In this document: piece by piece, positions 10,101 through 18,171 of the stretch
Layout: the number at the start of each line of letters is the position of its first letter
Numbering within the stretch: the first letter of the stretch is position 1
DNA from: CAWIVH01 sp963839475
Lineage (GTDB): Bacteria; Acidobacteriota; UBA6911
Direction of reading: 5' to 3'
Assembly (NCBI GenBank): GCA_963839475.1
Contig: CAWIVH010000017.1
Coordinates: forward strand, 124,001 to 188,000
Length of the DNA stretch: 64,000 nucleotides
The notes under the pieces: model-generated
Databases searched by the model: none
What the model saw: only the letters and a program-made list of their open reading frames with translations
Told to the model about the DNA's origin: nothing
Position numbers and translations under genes: made by a program

Positions 10101-10196
10101 GGAAATTATGTTATGCCGGGCCATAGGGCCAGTGATGCAACCGGCTTTTCCGGGACCAGCGAGGCCCGTGGATTCAGAATTGTCAGGACCCGTTAA
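7143..10196 (+). CDS. Secreted protein: four tandem repeats plus two FGE/SUMF-like domains
   Basis: The 1017-residue product begins with a signal peptide (hydrophobic core at residues 10-26). Residues about 43-445 hold four copies of a roughly 100-residue beta-rich module with the recurring string WYGLYVQDS..NPKIN and a CxSGTGxC pair. An FGE-sulfatase (SUMF1) domain follows at about 455-680, then an immunoglobulin-like choice-of-anchor/ASH-type domain at about 685-790, and a second FGE-like domain at 795-1017. Both FGE-like domains keep the fold motifs (VPAGxFQMG, YRLPTEAEWEYA, NVxEWVRDW). Both lack the paired active-site cysteines found after the GGSY motif in catalytic enzymes, so formylglycine synthesis is unlikely. 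A structural, carbohydrate-binding or adhesive surface role is inferred. The start is supported by GAGGAG at the right spacing. Confidence 0.85.
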   Translation: MGYGSRCKFPAIICLLILCLPKAVPALTAADFQIAGKALGGLPGRAILVSPQGTISSTTPAYTWNAVANSTWYGLYVQDSATNPKINKWFTAAEAGCTSGTGNCTVTPSTALALGDAKWWIQTWNDAGYGDWSDGMAFTVATASLPGKATLVSPQGTVNSNTPSFVWNAVLNSTWYGLYVQDSASNPKINKWYTAAEVGCSSGTGTCSVTPSTTLAAGAAKWWVQTWNDAGYGDWSDGMDFTVAGLAKPGKAILVSPHGTITTATPSYTWNAMTNFSWYGLYVQDSSANPKINKWYTAAEAGCSAGTGTCTVTPATVLSSGSGKWWIQTYNDIGYGDWSDGLDFVVESGRVTLVSPRGSIVTSNPTYIWNALPSAARYTLYVQDSAANPKINATYTPADVGCASGTGTCSVTAGIKLVPGSSTWKVQAHTGAASEPWSDLMNVTVSTGTVGPYGIEFVTVPAGGFQMGQLVGPGWDEVPIHPVHISQPFEMGKYEITQSQYTSILSENPSYHTGADLPVEMVSWNGAKAFVDALNSLNDGYNYRLPTEAEWEYAARAGTIGRWPFNINEVAWHGSNSSGQTHPVGTKKPNPFGLYDMQGNVSEWVRDWFDSEYYQYCVDHSLVTDPPGPASGTEKVSRGGSYNSGYNYIYLGYRSSDQPTFTGTSETRGFRVARTRRDASGYPVILATPAAVEFGGVSAGGSSEKLVTITNAGTANLVIGTVASPVHPFSKTADTCSGKTLNPSSSCTVTYRFAPTAGGSYDGTSSVASNDTGKNRLEITLNGTVSTNIIGPFGMRFVTVPAGEFQMGQDNVGPGWNELPVHCVVISGAFEMGAFEITQKNYKDVTGTNPSYTVGDTLPVGMTSWDDAQAFVDALNSRKDGYTYRLPTEAEWEYACRAGTTGNNPYDLNEVAWYDGNSSHQPHPVGTKAPNAFGLYDMLGNVEEWVRDWYDDTYYQFCVDNGIVYDPPGPASGAEKVSRGGGYGSSGNYVMPGHRASDATGFSGTSEARGFRIVRTR
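7270..8480 (+). repeat. Four tandem in-gene repeats of about 300 bases
   Basis: Units begin near 7270, 7582, 7885 and 8190. The first three are close copies, sharing the translated strings NKWYTAAE and GYGDWSDG and much of their DNA. The fourth is more diverged. The pattern indicates recent tandem duplication within the gene, and copy number may vary between strains. Confidence 0.8.
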
Positions 10197-10701
10197 AACT
10201 CAATGGCGGAATGGGCTTTGGGGATAATCTGAAATCGGGCTGCATTCGTGCGGACCGCGAGGTGCTGCCCATCCAGGATTTGGACATGAAGGTGAGGGTT
10301 TCCCGGCCGGATGACAGTCTCTATTAATGCAGCGCCTATTGGGCCTCTTGGCATTGCCGAAGGCTCAGATGAGAAAAGCCTGGGGTTAGATAGGAACTGC
10401 TATCAAGCGCTAAAGTGCGACATCGGAGCTTGGCCTCTTTCAAGCCAAGCCAGATGACGATGGCAGTTTGAATTCAATCGCAGAAGGTGCCGAATGCAGA
10501 CCCCGGCACATCCTGCACCATAAGGTGCTGCCGTAGATTTTGCCTGTCCGCCCGCCTGCTGCTGATGATATTGTCTCAATATGGAAGGGAACCTTACGCC
10601 GGATAAAGAGCATGTCCAAGAAAAATCACAGACTCAGTGGATGCAGCTATGCCGAGAACCATTTCGTCTCGTTCCGCTAAGGGCGTTATAGTAAACACAA
10701 C
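10197..10701. other. 505-base region without a recognisable gene
   Basis: No open frame with a plausible start and Shine-Dalgarno sequence is present. No tRNA, terminator with T-tract, or insertion-sequence end was recognised. It separates the secreted repeat protein from the first glycosyltransferase and presumably carries the promoter of the latter. Confidence 0.45.
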
Positions 10702-13700
10702 ATGGGGGCGATTTTTCGGATGACAGCAGTCTGGTATAGCGCACATATCCTCGCGTTTGGCATTGCGGCGGCTTTGGTGGTTCTTACTTCATCGTCTTTA
10801 ACCAGCGCTCTCAGGATTAAAGCAACGTCCTGGCGATTGCTGGCTATCGCTATTCTGAATTGTGCACAAATCGTAATCGCAATTCAGGTGCTCTCGCTTT
10901 TCAGATCCATCTCCATCTATTATTTGCTGTTATTTCACCTGCTTGTTTTTGCAGGCCTCTGGGTGTTTGGCTACCGGCCGCAAGTTATCCTCACACTCGG
11001 CGATATCATAGCTGCCTGGAATGCCATTCGGGACTTGCGTAATCGTCCCATCCAATTGCTCGTGATCTGCACATGCCTCACGGGTTTGGTTACGTTGGTG
11101 CTCGTGTTTATGGTGGCGCCCAATAACTATGACAGCATGACCTACCATTTGGCCCGGGTTGGATATTACCTGCAACAGCGCAGTCTGGAGTCTTTCCCAT
11201 CGGCTAACATCCGCCAAACGGTTTTCCCAGCCAACGCAGAGATCCTGATTTTGTGGCAGGTTGTCCTGCTGCGTATGGATGTGACGGCCGGATTGGTGCA
11301 GTGGTTGGGTTGGTGTATCAGTATTCTGGCAGTATTTAAACTATCCCGGCGCATGGGCTTTTCGCCTGTCTCCTCGATTTTTGCCGCCGGTGTCTTTGCA
11401 TCATTTCCTCAGGCTGTGCTTCAAAGTACATCAACACAGAATGACCTTCTTACTACATGCTTTGTTGTTTCGGCGTTCGCTTTCGCAGGAAATTGCAGGG
11501 CCGGAGAGAATTGTACGGCGATGCTTGCTCTTTCGGGAGCCGCTATGGGGCTTGCATTGGGAACTAAGGCGACCAGTTTTATTGCCGTACCTGGCCTGGT
11601 GCTATTCGCCTTCGCCTGCTTCCGCGCCGACAATGCGCAATTCTGGCGCAAATCCTGTGCGCTGGTACTGGCTATATCGCTGGGATTTTTGGTTTTGGGT
11701 TCCTATTTCTATATTCAAAATCTTCAGCATTACCGGCATCCGTTGGGCCCCCCGGCTTTCCGTGATGAACATTCTCTGGATCGAATCGAATTTAAGGTTG
11801 CGTGGTCCAACTTCGGCCGATCCACGATGCAGTTTCTAAGTCCAGCAGGCCTGATACCACCGATCCCTCGAATCCGAGACAGGATAGGGAGCGTTTACCT
11901 CACATTTGCCGAAAAGGCTTTTGACATTCTCGCAATCGAAAAGAGTCTTCCGAACAACGACTTTTGGGGAGCCAACTGGTCCGCAGTTTCAGGACTGACA
12001 ATGCATGAAGATGCTACGGCCTTCGGTCCGCTGTTCGGAATTATGGTTATTCCCCTGCTGCTGATTTCTCTTCTCCATCCTTCGCTCTCCCGGAACTCGC
12101 ATCTCTTGCGTGCCATGGCACTGACCGCCCTTGTATTTTGGGTGGTGATCGTATCCACTGTGAGGTGGCACATCTGGATTGCCCGGCTTTTCATGCCGAT
12201 GGCGGCGCTGGCAAGCCCCCTTTTTGCGATGATCTATATTGAAAAAAAACACTGGTGGCACACCGTCATCAACACAGTCCTTGTGGTCTCCTGTTGCGTC
12301 TGTCTTGCCAGCAGTATTTATTGGAATGAAATGAAGCCGATCTCAGGCCAAAAAAGTGTTTTTCGGCTGGACCGTAAGGAGCAAATGCTTTTAGGGCAGC
12401 CATGGATTGAAGATTGGGTTCGCCTCCTAAATACCCTTCCGCTCAAAAGCTCAAAACTCTGTTTTATTCCGCTCCATGAAGACGTTTACGAATATCCTCT
12501 ATTTGGCAAGCACTTCGAGAATGCCATAATTCCACTCAGAGTAGACGGCAGCAAATCGCAAAGCCCGCAATCCTTGCCTCCCGATGCAAACTATGTTTTT
12601 TTTCAGGGCGAAAGTCAAGAATTCCACCTCCTGCGGAGTGCGGGGAGTCATAAACAACGGTGGCTGGGAACAAACGACCTGCGTCCATTTCTAGCGGCGA
12701 TGCGCAAGCCGGGATCGGGATGGAAGGCTCTGCTGGATTATGACCGATTCGGACATTTATTTGCGCGTTCGGATGTCAAGGAAAGGTTGGGGCAAGTTCA
12801 AGAGTTGCCAGATCATTTGCGGGGTTTCTGGCTTCAGTGGCAAGACAAATGGGTAGGCAAACACTTCGAAGTTCTCGTTCGACTCGATGCAGCTAGACCA
12901 ATTCTCAAAATAAAGGGGGGAATGTCCAATGCTCCTGAAGCGCCGATCATCGAGGTTTACGAACCCAATCGCTTACTTTTTCAAAGGCTGACAGTTCAGA
13001 AACCAGGACCTTTTGAGTGGCAGGTATCCCTCGATAGGTTAGTCCGCTTGTACACTGATCCGTACATTCTATTAACCTTCTCCTCCAGCTCTTCTTTTAA
13101 TCCACAGCGACTGGGAATGTGGGCGGATGATCGCGATCTATCCTGGCAGCTTTATGAACTCAAATTGACACCGGCTTCTCCTTTACCCCCACCCGCGCCC
13201 CCCTACAAACAAATATCACAATGGTGGTCTGATAAATGGGTTTCGAATCCGCTGGCCCTAGACGTAAAAGTCGATCCCGGCACACCCGTTGTAGAATTGG
13301 TGGGCGAAAGTCCGGATCGCCCTGCCCAGCAGCCGCGCCTTAAAGCGGTTTTTCCAAACGGCGAAGAATCTGATTTATTTATAAGCCAACCGGGTGTTTT
13401 CGTCAGATATTTCCTACTCACATCTCTTCTTTCGCAATATTCGGGGCGATTTGCCCCGATCAAATTTGTTTCGTCCATAAGCTTTAATCCCAGCCATCAG
13501 GGAGTCTCTAGGGATGATCGGGATTTGTCGTGGCGACTCTTAGAGATCCGTCTGCTGTCAAGAGCCGCCGCCGCGCAGGTTCAGCCTGATTACTATACAA
13601 TTTCGCCCTGGTGGCCCGACAAATGGGTATCCAAAGAATTTAAGATTGCGGTCCTTTTTGACAAGGCCCGCCCATATTTGAAATTGTCGGGAGACATTCC

Positions 13701-13956
13701 GCCCCAAGTATCCGGCCAATCTCTCAGCGTCCGATTTCCCAGCGGCAACTCCAGCATAATTCTGGATGGCCATTCGGGGATTTTTTCATCTACTGTCCCT
13801 CTCGATTCAATATCATCAGAGTCTGATGGGAAATATATCCCGCTGGAGATTATGGCGGTCCGTTCGTTTATACCCCAAAAGACAGGGGCATCCGAGGACA
13901 CCAGGAGCCTTGCTTGGCAATTGAACGCTCTGACGCTCGCAGCAAGATCAAAATAA
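10702..13956 (+). CDS. Polytopic GT39-type glycosyltransferase with three C-terminal W..DKWV domains
   Basis: The N-terminal 510 or so residues contain about a dozen transmembrane segments. The first periplasmic loop carries NYDSMTYHLARV, matching the catalytic Asp region of GT39-like polyprenyl-phosphate-sugar glycosyltransferases. The segment around residues 560-700 is soluble. Residues from about 708 on are three consecutive copies of a domain of about 115-130 residues with a W-x-x-DKWV start, a GxF turn in the middle and an ending like DDRDLSWxLxEIxL. The enzyme probably transfers a sugar from a lipid carrier onto a surface glycan or protein in the periplasm. The start could instead be the ATG at 10720; neither has a strong Shine-Dalgarno sequence. 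The next gene encodes a related enzyme with one copy of the same domain. Confidence 0.8.
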   Translation: MGAIFRMTAVWYSAHILAFGIAAALVVLTSSSLTSALRIKATSWRLLAIAILNCAQIVIAIQVLSLFRSISIYYLLLFHLLVFAGLWVFGYRPQVILTLGDIIAAWNAIRDLRNRPIQLLVICTCLTGLVTLVLVFMVAPNNYDSMTYHLARVGYYLQQRSLESFPSANIRQTVFPANAEILILWQVVLLRMDVTAGLVQWLGWCISILAVFKLSRRMGFSPVSSIFAAGVFASFPQAVLQSTSTQNDLLTTCFVVSAFAFAGNCRAGENCTAMLALSGAAMGLALGTKATSFIAVPGLVLFAFACFRADNAQFWRKSCALVLAISLGFLVLGSYFYIQNLQHYRHPLGPPAFRDEHSLDRIEFKVAWSNFGRSTMQFLSPAGLIPPIPRIRDRIGSVYLTFAEKAFDILAIEKSLPNNDFWGANWSAVSGLTMHEDATAFGPLFGIMVIPLLLISLLHPSLSRNSHLLRAMALTALVFWVVIVSTVRWHIWIARLFMPMAALASPLFAMIYIEKKHWWHTVINTVLVVSCCVCLASSIYWNEMKPISGQKSVFRLDRKEQMLLGQPWIEDWVRLLNTLPLKSSKLCFIPLHEDVYEYPLFGKHFENAIIPLRVDGSKSQSPQSLPPDANYVFFQGESQEFHLLRSAGSHKQRWLGTNDLRPFLAAMRKPGSGWKALLDYDRFGHLFARSDVKERLGQVQELPDHLRGFWLQWQDKWVGKHFEVLVRLDAARPILKIKGGMSNAPEAPIIEVYEPNRLLFQRLTVQKPGPFEWQVSLDRLVRLYTDPYILLTFSSSSSFNPQRLGMWADDRDLSWQLYELKLTPASPLPPPAPPYKQISQWWSDKWVSNPLALDVKVDPGTPVVELVGESPDRPAQQPRLKAVFPNGEESDLFISQPGVFVRYFLLTSLLSQYSGRFAPIKFVSSISFNPSHQGVSRDDRDLSWRLLEIRLLSRAAAAQVQPDYYTISPWWPDKWVSKEFKIAVLFDKARPYLKLSGDIPPQVSGQSLSVRFPSGNSSIILDGHSGIFSSTVPLDSISSESDGKYIPLEIMAVRSFIPQKTGASEDTRSLAWQLNALTLAARSK
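12823..13950 (+). repeat. Three tandem copies of the W..DKWV domain
   Basis: The copies start near 12823, 13205 and 13597. Each opens with tryptophan followed by DKWV and closes with a DDRDLSW- or EDTRSLAW-type segment. A fourth copy ends the neighbouring glycosyltransferase at about 15610-15970. The copies are diverged in DNA and conserved mainly in protein pattern, so they are not a recent duplication. Confidence 0.8.
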
Positions 13957-13988
13957 CGGCCGTATCTTCCTCAAAAGAGGTCAGTAAC

Positions 13989-15971
13989 ATGGCGGCGGAA
14001 AACAAAATCAGCTCTCCGGCGAATGATTCATACAGAATCCTGTTTTATGTGCTGGTCGCAATCTTGCTATTTCTGATCGCACTTACTTTTCGTGATTATG
14101 GAATTACATGGGACGAAGCGGCACATAATAATTATGGCAAAGCAATCATCAAATTTTATGCCAGCGGATTCAAAGACACCTCCTTCATGGAATCGCTTTA
14201 CTATTATGGAGGGTTCTTCAACACTGTAGGCGCAATCATTAACAAACTGCTTCCGTTCGACGAATATCAGACCTTACATCTTCTTGGTGCATTATTCGGA
14301 TTATTCGGAATCGCAGGCTGCTGGAAGCTGGCGGGAATCTTGGCAGGCGACCGAGCAGCCTTTTGGGCAGCAGTCTTTTTGGCCATTACACCATCGTATT
14401 ACGGTGGTATGTTCAACAATCCCAAAGACATTCCCTTCGCTGCTCTCTTCATCTGGAGTTTGTACTATATCGTAAAATCGATGTCGCAATTCCCTACGGT
14501 ATCGCGGGCCGTAAGTGTGAAGGCTGGGATTATGCTGGGTCTGCTAACCGCCACTCGGGTCGGAGGCATTTTTCTTTGGATGATTTTTGCGTTGACTTTG
14601 TTTGGGGGAATGGTCAGGTATCTGAAAGCCAAAGGAAACTCCAATAGTTTTGGCATCACGGTCTGGCGGGCGATCAGTATGTTGTTTATTACCCTTCTGG
14701 TTGCCTGGGCGAGCATGGCCATTTTCTGGCCCTACGCGATGCAGCACCCGCTGCTCGGGCCGTTCAATGCCTTGATGACCCATTCGCATTTTGATTGGGG
14801 CGGGAAAGTATTATACGGCGGCCAAGCGATTTCGGCCAAATCCCTACCCATGGACTATATTTTCAGACATTTGCTGATCCAATTGCCTGAATTTGTGGTG
14901 GTGCTCACTCTTCTATCAATTTTTCCGATCGTAATGGTGTGCTGTCGAACGCGGCTCACCGACAATCGCTATTGGAATTTATACATAGTTATTCTCTCGA
15001 TTCTGATTCCGATCGGCTTCGCAATCCTGGGGCATGCGGTCTTGTACGATGGCGTAAGGCACGTTATGTTCGTCGTGCCGGTAATTGCATGTATATCAGG
15101 GTTGACTTTCGATTACATGCTGGGCCGCACTCCTTCCACTGAGGCTGGAAAGACGGCAGTCAGCGGCATCAGCATAGTGCTGCTTGGTATGTACTTTGTA
15201 TATCACATCAGCGTTCTGGTTCGCCTCCATCCATATGAATATATTTATTATAATCAACTCATCGGAGGTCTGCAGGGAGCCTATAAGCATTATGAAACCG
15301 ATTATTGGGGATTATCGTTTTCGGAGGCCACGACGGGACTTTTGGAATATCTGAAACAGGAACTAAAAGGAGAATACGCATCCGTATATTATCAGGTAAA
15401 GCAGTGCGGGCCCGAGTTGGCGGTCCAACGGCACTTGCCCAGGAATATCGCACTGACAACGGATCCTGCAAAAGCGGATTTCTTTATTTCCTACACCAGA
15501 GACCAATGCAACGAAACCCTGGAAGGAAAAACGATAGTTACGGTGGAACGGCTGGGTATTCCGCTTAATTTTGTAAAAGACCGACGTTACTTGAGGCCTG
15601 CAACAGACGCGCGAATGATTTCAACCTGGCATTCTGACAAATGGGTGGAAAACGATTTCAAATTAGAAGTACGTCTGGACCCGGCCAGGCCCCTGCTCCA
15701 GATTCGCGGGGACATGCCCTTCGACAATCCGGATCCGGAAATCATAGTGCGTTCGGGCGACCGGATCGTGGCCCGTGAAAGTTGTTCCGGGCCAGGAGCG
15801 TTCGTAAAAAGCATTTCGCTAAAATCGCTTATGAGTGAAAGCAAGGACCAATTGGCGGTTATAAGCCTGTCTGCGAATCGCTCTTTCAATTATAAGAAGA
15901 TGGGCAAATCCGAAGATACCAGGAATCTTGCGTTTCGTCTTTACGAGATCCGCTTGACACCTGCTCCTTAG
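13989..15971 (+). CDS. GT39-type membrane glycosyltransferase with one C-terminal W..DKWV domain
   Basis: The protein of about 660 residues has roughly eleven transmembrane segments. An N-terminal loop with GITWDEAAH has the acidic pair typical of GT39/ArnT-like enzymes using polyprenyl-phosphate sugars. After the membrane domain comes a soluble segment, and the last 120 residues (from STWHSDKWV) form the same domain that occurs three times at the end of the preceding gene. The start at 13989 is preferred to a longer frame beginning at 13914 because AGAGGTCAG lies at the correct distance and the longer version would overlap the previous coding region. The two genes are 32 bases apart and probably co-transcribed. 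They converge with the AMP-ligase/MBOAT set on the other strand. Confidence 0.8.
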   Translation: MAAENKISSPANDSYRILFYVLVAILLFLIALTFRDYGITWDEAAHNNYGKAIIKFYASGFKDTSFMESLYYYGGFFNTVGAIINKLLPFDEYQTLHLLGALFGLFGIAGCWKLAGILAGDRAAFWAAVFLAITPSYYGGMFNNPKDIPFAALFIWSLYYIVKSMSQFPTVSRAVSVKAGIMLGLLTATRVGGIFLWMIFALTLFGGMVRYLKAKGNSNSFGITVWRAISMLFITLLVAWASMAIFWPYAMQHPLLGPFNALMTHSHFDWGGKVLYGGQAISAKSLPMDYIFRHLLIQLPEFVVVLTLLSIFPIVMVCCRTRLTDNRYWNLYIVILSILIPIGFAILGHAVLYDGVRHVMFVVPVIACISGLTFDYMLGRTPSTEAGKTAVSGISIVLLGMYFVYHISVLVRLHPYEYIYYNQLIGGLQGAYKHYETDYWGLSFSEATTGLLEYLKQELKGEYASVYYQVKQCGPELAVQRHLPRNIALTTDPAKADFFISYTRDQCNETLEGKTIVTVERLGIPLNFVKDRRYLRPATDARMISTWHSDKWVENDFKLEVRLDPARPLLQIRGDMPFDNPDPEIIVRSGDRIVARESCSGPGAFVKSISLKSLMSESKDQLAVISLSANRSFNYKKMGKSEDTRNLAFRLYEIRLTPAP

Positions 15972-16038
15972 GCCGGATTTAGGTCTTCTGAATGGCTTCC
16001 CGGACCATTTCAAAGCAGTCTTTACGCTTTACGAGAGG

Positions 16039-17757
16039 CTAAAGTTCCGCGAGGGCGCGCTGCTTATTCGCAGCCCGACCGGGCTTGCCCGATGAACTTT
16101 TTATAAGCCAGCGCGGGGGAACAAGATAGGTTCGGGCTATGGTTACATCGATTTCCATTCCAGCCGCCACAATAGCTGCTCGCAATTGTTTTCTATCAGC
16201 AGGATTATTAATTTCGGTTTCGGCAATGACGCAAACCTGCTCAGTTCCGGCCTCTTCGTCTTCGTAGCCGAAGGCCACAACTCGCCCGGCAATTACTCCC
16301 GGAACAGCAGCCACGGCGTACTCCACATCCTCCGGGTAGATGTTTTTGCCCGCAACGATAATGATGTCTTTCTTCCTACCCAGGACATAGTATTCGCCGT
16401 CCAGAGAAAAACAATAGTCACCGCTCAAATACCACCCCTGTTTCATTACCTCCGCCGTCTTCGCCGGATTGTTCCGGTACCCTTCGAACATGGATACAGA
16501 GCGGATTACAGCCTCGCCGATGTTTCCGTCCGGGATTGGATTAAATTGGTCATCGACGATCATGATCTCGCACCCAGAAATCAAATTTCCGGAAGAAACA
16601 CATTTTACAGAAGGCCCCTCAGGTGTGGCCGAAATGTATTTCCCTGATGCAAGATCTTCACGCGATGCTTCGAGGACCGTTGCCTCGCAACCGGGAGGGC
16701 TTTGAGTAACCGCAAAAGTTGTCTCTGCCATCGCATAGCATGCTGAAAAGGATTTACGTTGAAGCCCATAAGCACAGAAGCGCCTGGCAAAATTATCGTG
16801 GCTCGCCGCTCGGACCGGTTCGCTGCAGTTGATAAGCATCCGGATGGAATCCAATCGAATACCGGTGAGATCCTCATCGTGGATACGGTCGGCCATGAAA
16901 TTGTAGGCAAAGTTCGGCAGCCACGAGAGAGTCCCCTTCTCCTTTGAAATTGCCTCAAGCAGTAGGACCGGCGCCGCTACCCACTCAAATGGATCAATCT
17001 GCACAAACGGGATTCCACAGGCCAGCGGTAAATGGAAAGAGGCGATCAGCCCCATATCGTGATAGACGGGCAGCCAACTCACGATCCTGTCATCGGGTTG
17101 AACCAAGATCGCGCTCCCATATCGCACGACATGCTCCAAAACAGCCCTGTGAGATAAAATGACACCTTTTTGCAGACCGGTTGTTCCCGAGGAATGCTGG
17201 AGCAGGCAAGGAGTGTCCGGAGTTATGTCGGGATCCGAATGGATTTCCGCGGGCCGCGGCAGTTGGCTTTGAACTCTCCACTCGAGTGGAAACAGAATCT
17301 CTTTGATTGTGCTTCCCCTCCCGGTCGCCAGAGGGCGAACCAGGGAGTCGAGCGACACTTCTGTCAGCAGCCAATCCAAACCGGAATGCTGAGACATTCC
17401 TTCCAACCCCTGGCGAAACTTGAGCGGGTGAAGCCGCGGATTCGGATAAGCCAGAACCGAGGGCAATGCGCCGACAGCTTCCACGCCCATGTAGATCGGA
17501 TAAAATTCGCGGTGGTGGCGCATGATCAGAGTGCAAATATCCCCTTTCCTGACGCCGGAATCCCGCAAGATCCCCGCATAAGCCGCAGCACGATCCAGGA
17601 GTGATTCCCACTTCCAGCGGAAGGGTTCCTCACCGGCGACCCAATGAACAATTATCTCGCCTTCAGGATTGAGCCGGGCCAAGTCTACCCATCGCTGCCA
17701 GAGTGTAGTTTGAATATCGAATTGAAGCAGTTTTGGAATCTTTTTCGATTGATACAT
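16039..17757 (-). CDS. AMP-dependent acyl ligase (fatty-acyl-AMP ligase-like)
   Basis: This 572-residue adenylate-forming enzyme has the phosphate-binding motif SSGTTGLQKG at residues 189-198, the A5-like CYAMAETTFAV region, and the C-terminal YLSGDYCF and GRKKDIIIVAGKNIYPEDVE segments. It is closest in appearance to fatty-acyl-AMP ligases that load acyl carrier proteins. It starts two bases after the stop of an acyl carrier protein gene, so loading that carrier is the obvious role. The set ligase, carrier, MBOAT and SGNH-like protein mirrors the functions of DltA, DltC, DltB and DltD, but the acyl substrate (fatty acid, hydroxy acid or amino acid) cannot be read from the sequence. Confidence 0.87.
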   Translation of the reverse strand: MYQSKKIPKLLQFDIQTTLWQRWVDLARLNPEGEIIVHWVAGEEPFRWKWESLLDRAAAYAGILRDSGVRKGDICTLIMRHHREFYPIYMGVEAVGALPSVLAYPNPRLHPLKFRQGLEGMSQHSGLDWLLTEVSLDSLVRPLATGRGSTIKEILFPLEWRVQSQLPRPAEIHSDPDITPDTPCLLQHSSGTTGLQKGVILSHRAVLEHVVRYGSAILVQPDDRIVSWLPVYHDMGLIASFHLPLACGIPFVQIDPFEWVAAPVLLLEAISKEKGTLSWLPNFAYNFMADRIHDEDLTGIRLDSIRMLINCSEPVRAASHDNFARRFCAYGLQRKSFSACYAMAETTFAVTQSPPGCEATVLEASREDLASGKYISATPEGPSVKCVSSGNLISGCEIMIVDDQFNPIPDGNIGEAVIRSVSMFEGYRNNPAKTAEVMKQGWYLSGDYCFSLDGEYYVLGRKKDIIIVAGKNIYPEDVEYAVAAVPGVIAGRVVAFGYEDEEAGTEQVCVIAETEINNPADRKQLRAAIVAAGMEIDVTIARTYLVPPRWLIKSSSGKPGRAANKQRALAEL

Positions 17758-17759
17758 GT

Positions 17760-18023
17760 TTATTGAGAAGACTCCGTTCGAGACGGATTTTGCGAATTGA
17801 GTTTTCTATCGACGAGAGCCTGGAGTTCGCCAAGGTTTCGCAACCGGATAACCTCCAGGCTCCGGAAGCGAATGCCGAATTCTTTCTCGACGGCGACTAG
17901 AATGCGCACATGATTGAGCGAATCCCATCCGGGTACTTCAGATGCCATCGTCGATTCAGTCAGCGGGAATTTTTCTAGAGCCAACTCCCGCAAAAGAGTG
18001 TTTATAAGGCGCCCCGAGAGCAT
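17760..18023 (-). CDS. Acyl carrier protein
   Basis: This small acidic carrier of 87 residues has the phosphopantetheine attachment motif GWDSLNHV, with Ser35 as the predicted modified residue. A frame extending further upstream exists, but the start at 18023 has an excellent AGGAGA seven bases before the ATG and gives a normal-length carrier. It is immediately followed by the AMP-ligase gene. The carrier presumably presents an activated acyl group to the membrane-bound O-acyltransferase encoded upstream in the same cluster, as DltC does for DltB. Confidence 0.9.
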   Translation of the reverse strand: MLSGRLINTLLRELALEKFPLTESTMASEVPGWDSLNHVRILVAVEKEFGIRFRSLEVIRLRNLGELQALVDRKLNSQNPSRTESSQ

Positions 18024-18171
18024 ATCTTTCTCCTGACAGGAGTGGTAATGAACACGTAACTCACAGCAAGCTGCTGATCGAATCCAGTTCAACTGCGATG
18101 AGAGATCTCTATCCAAGTTAATGGAATTACGAACCTATAGCCGACGTTTCCAGACTGCCTGGTAAATCAAA

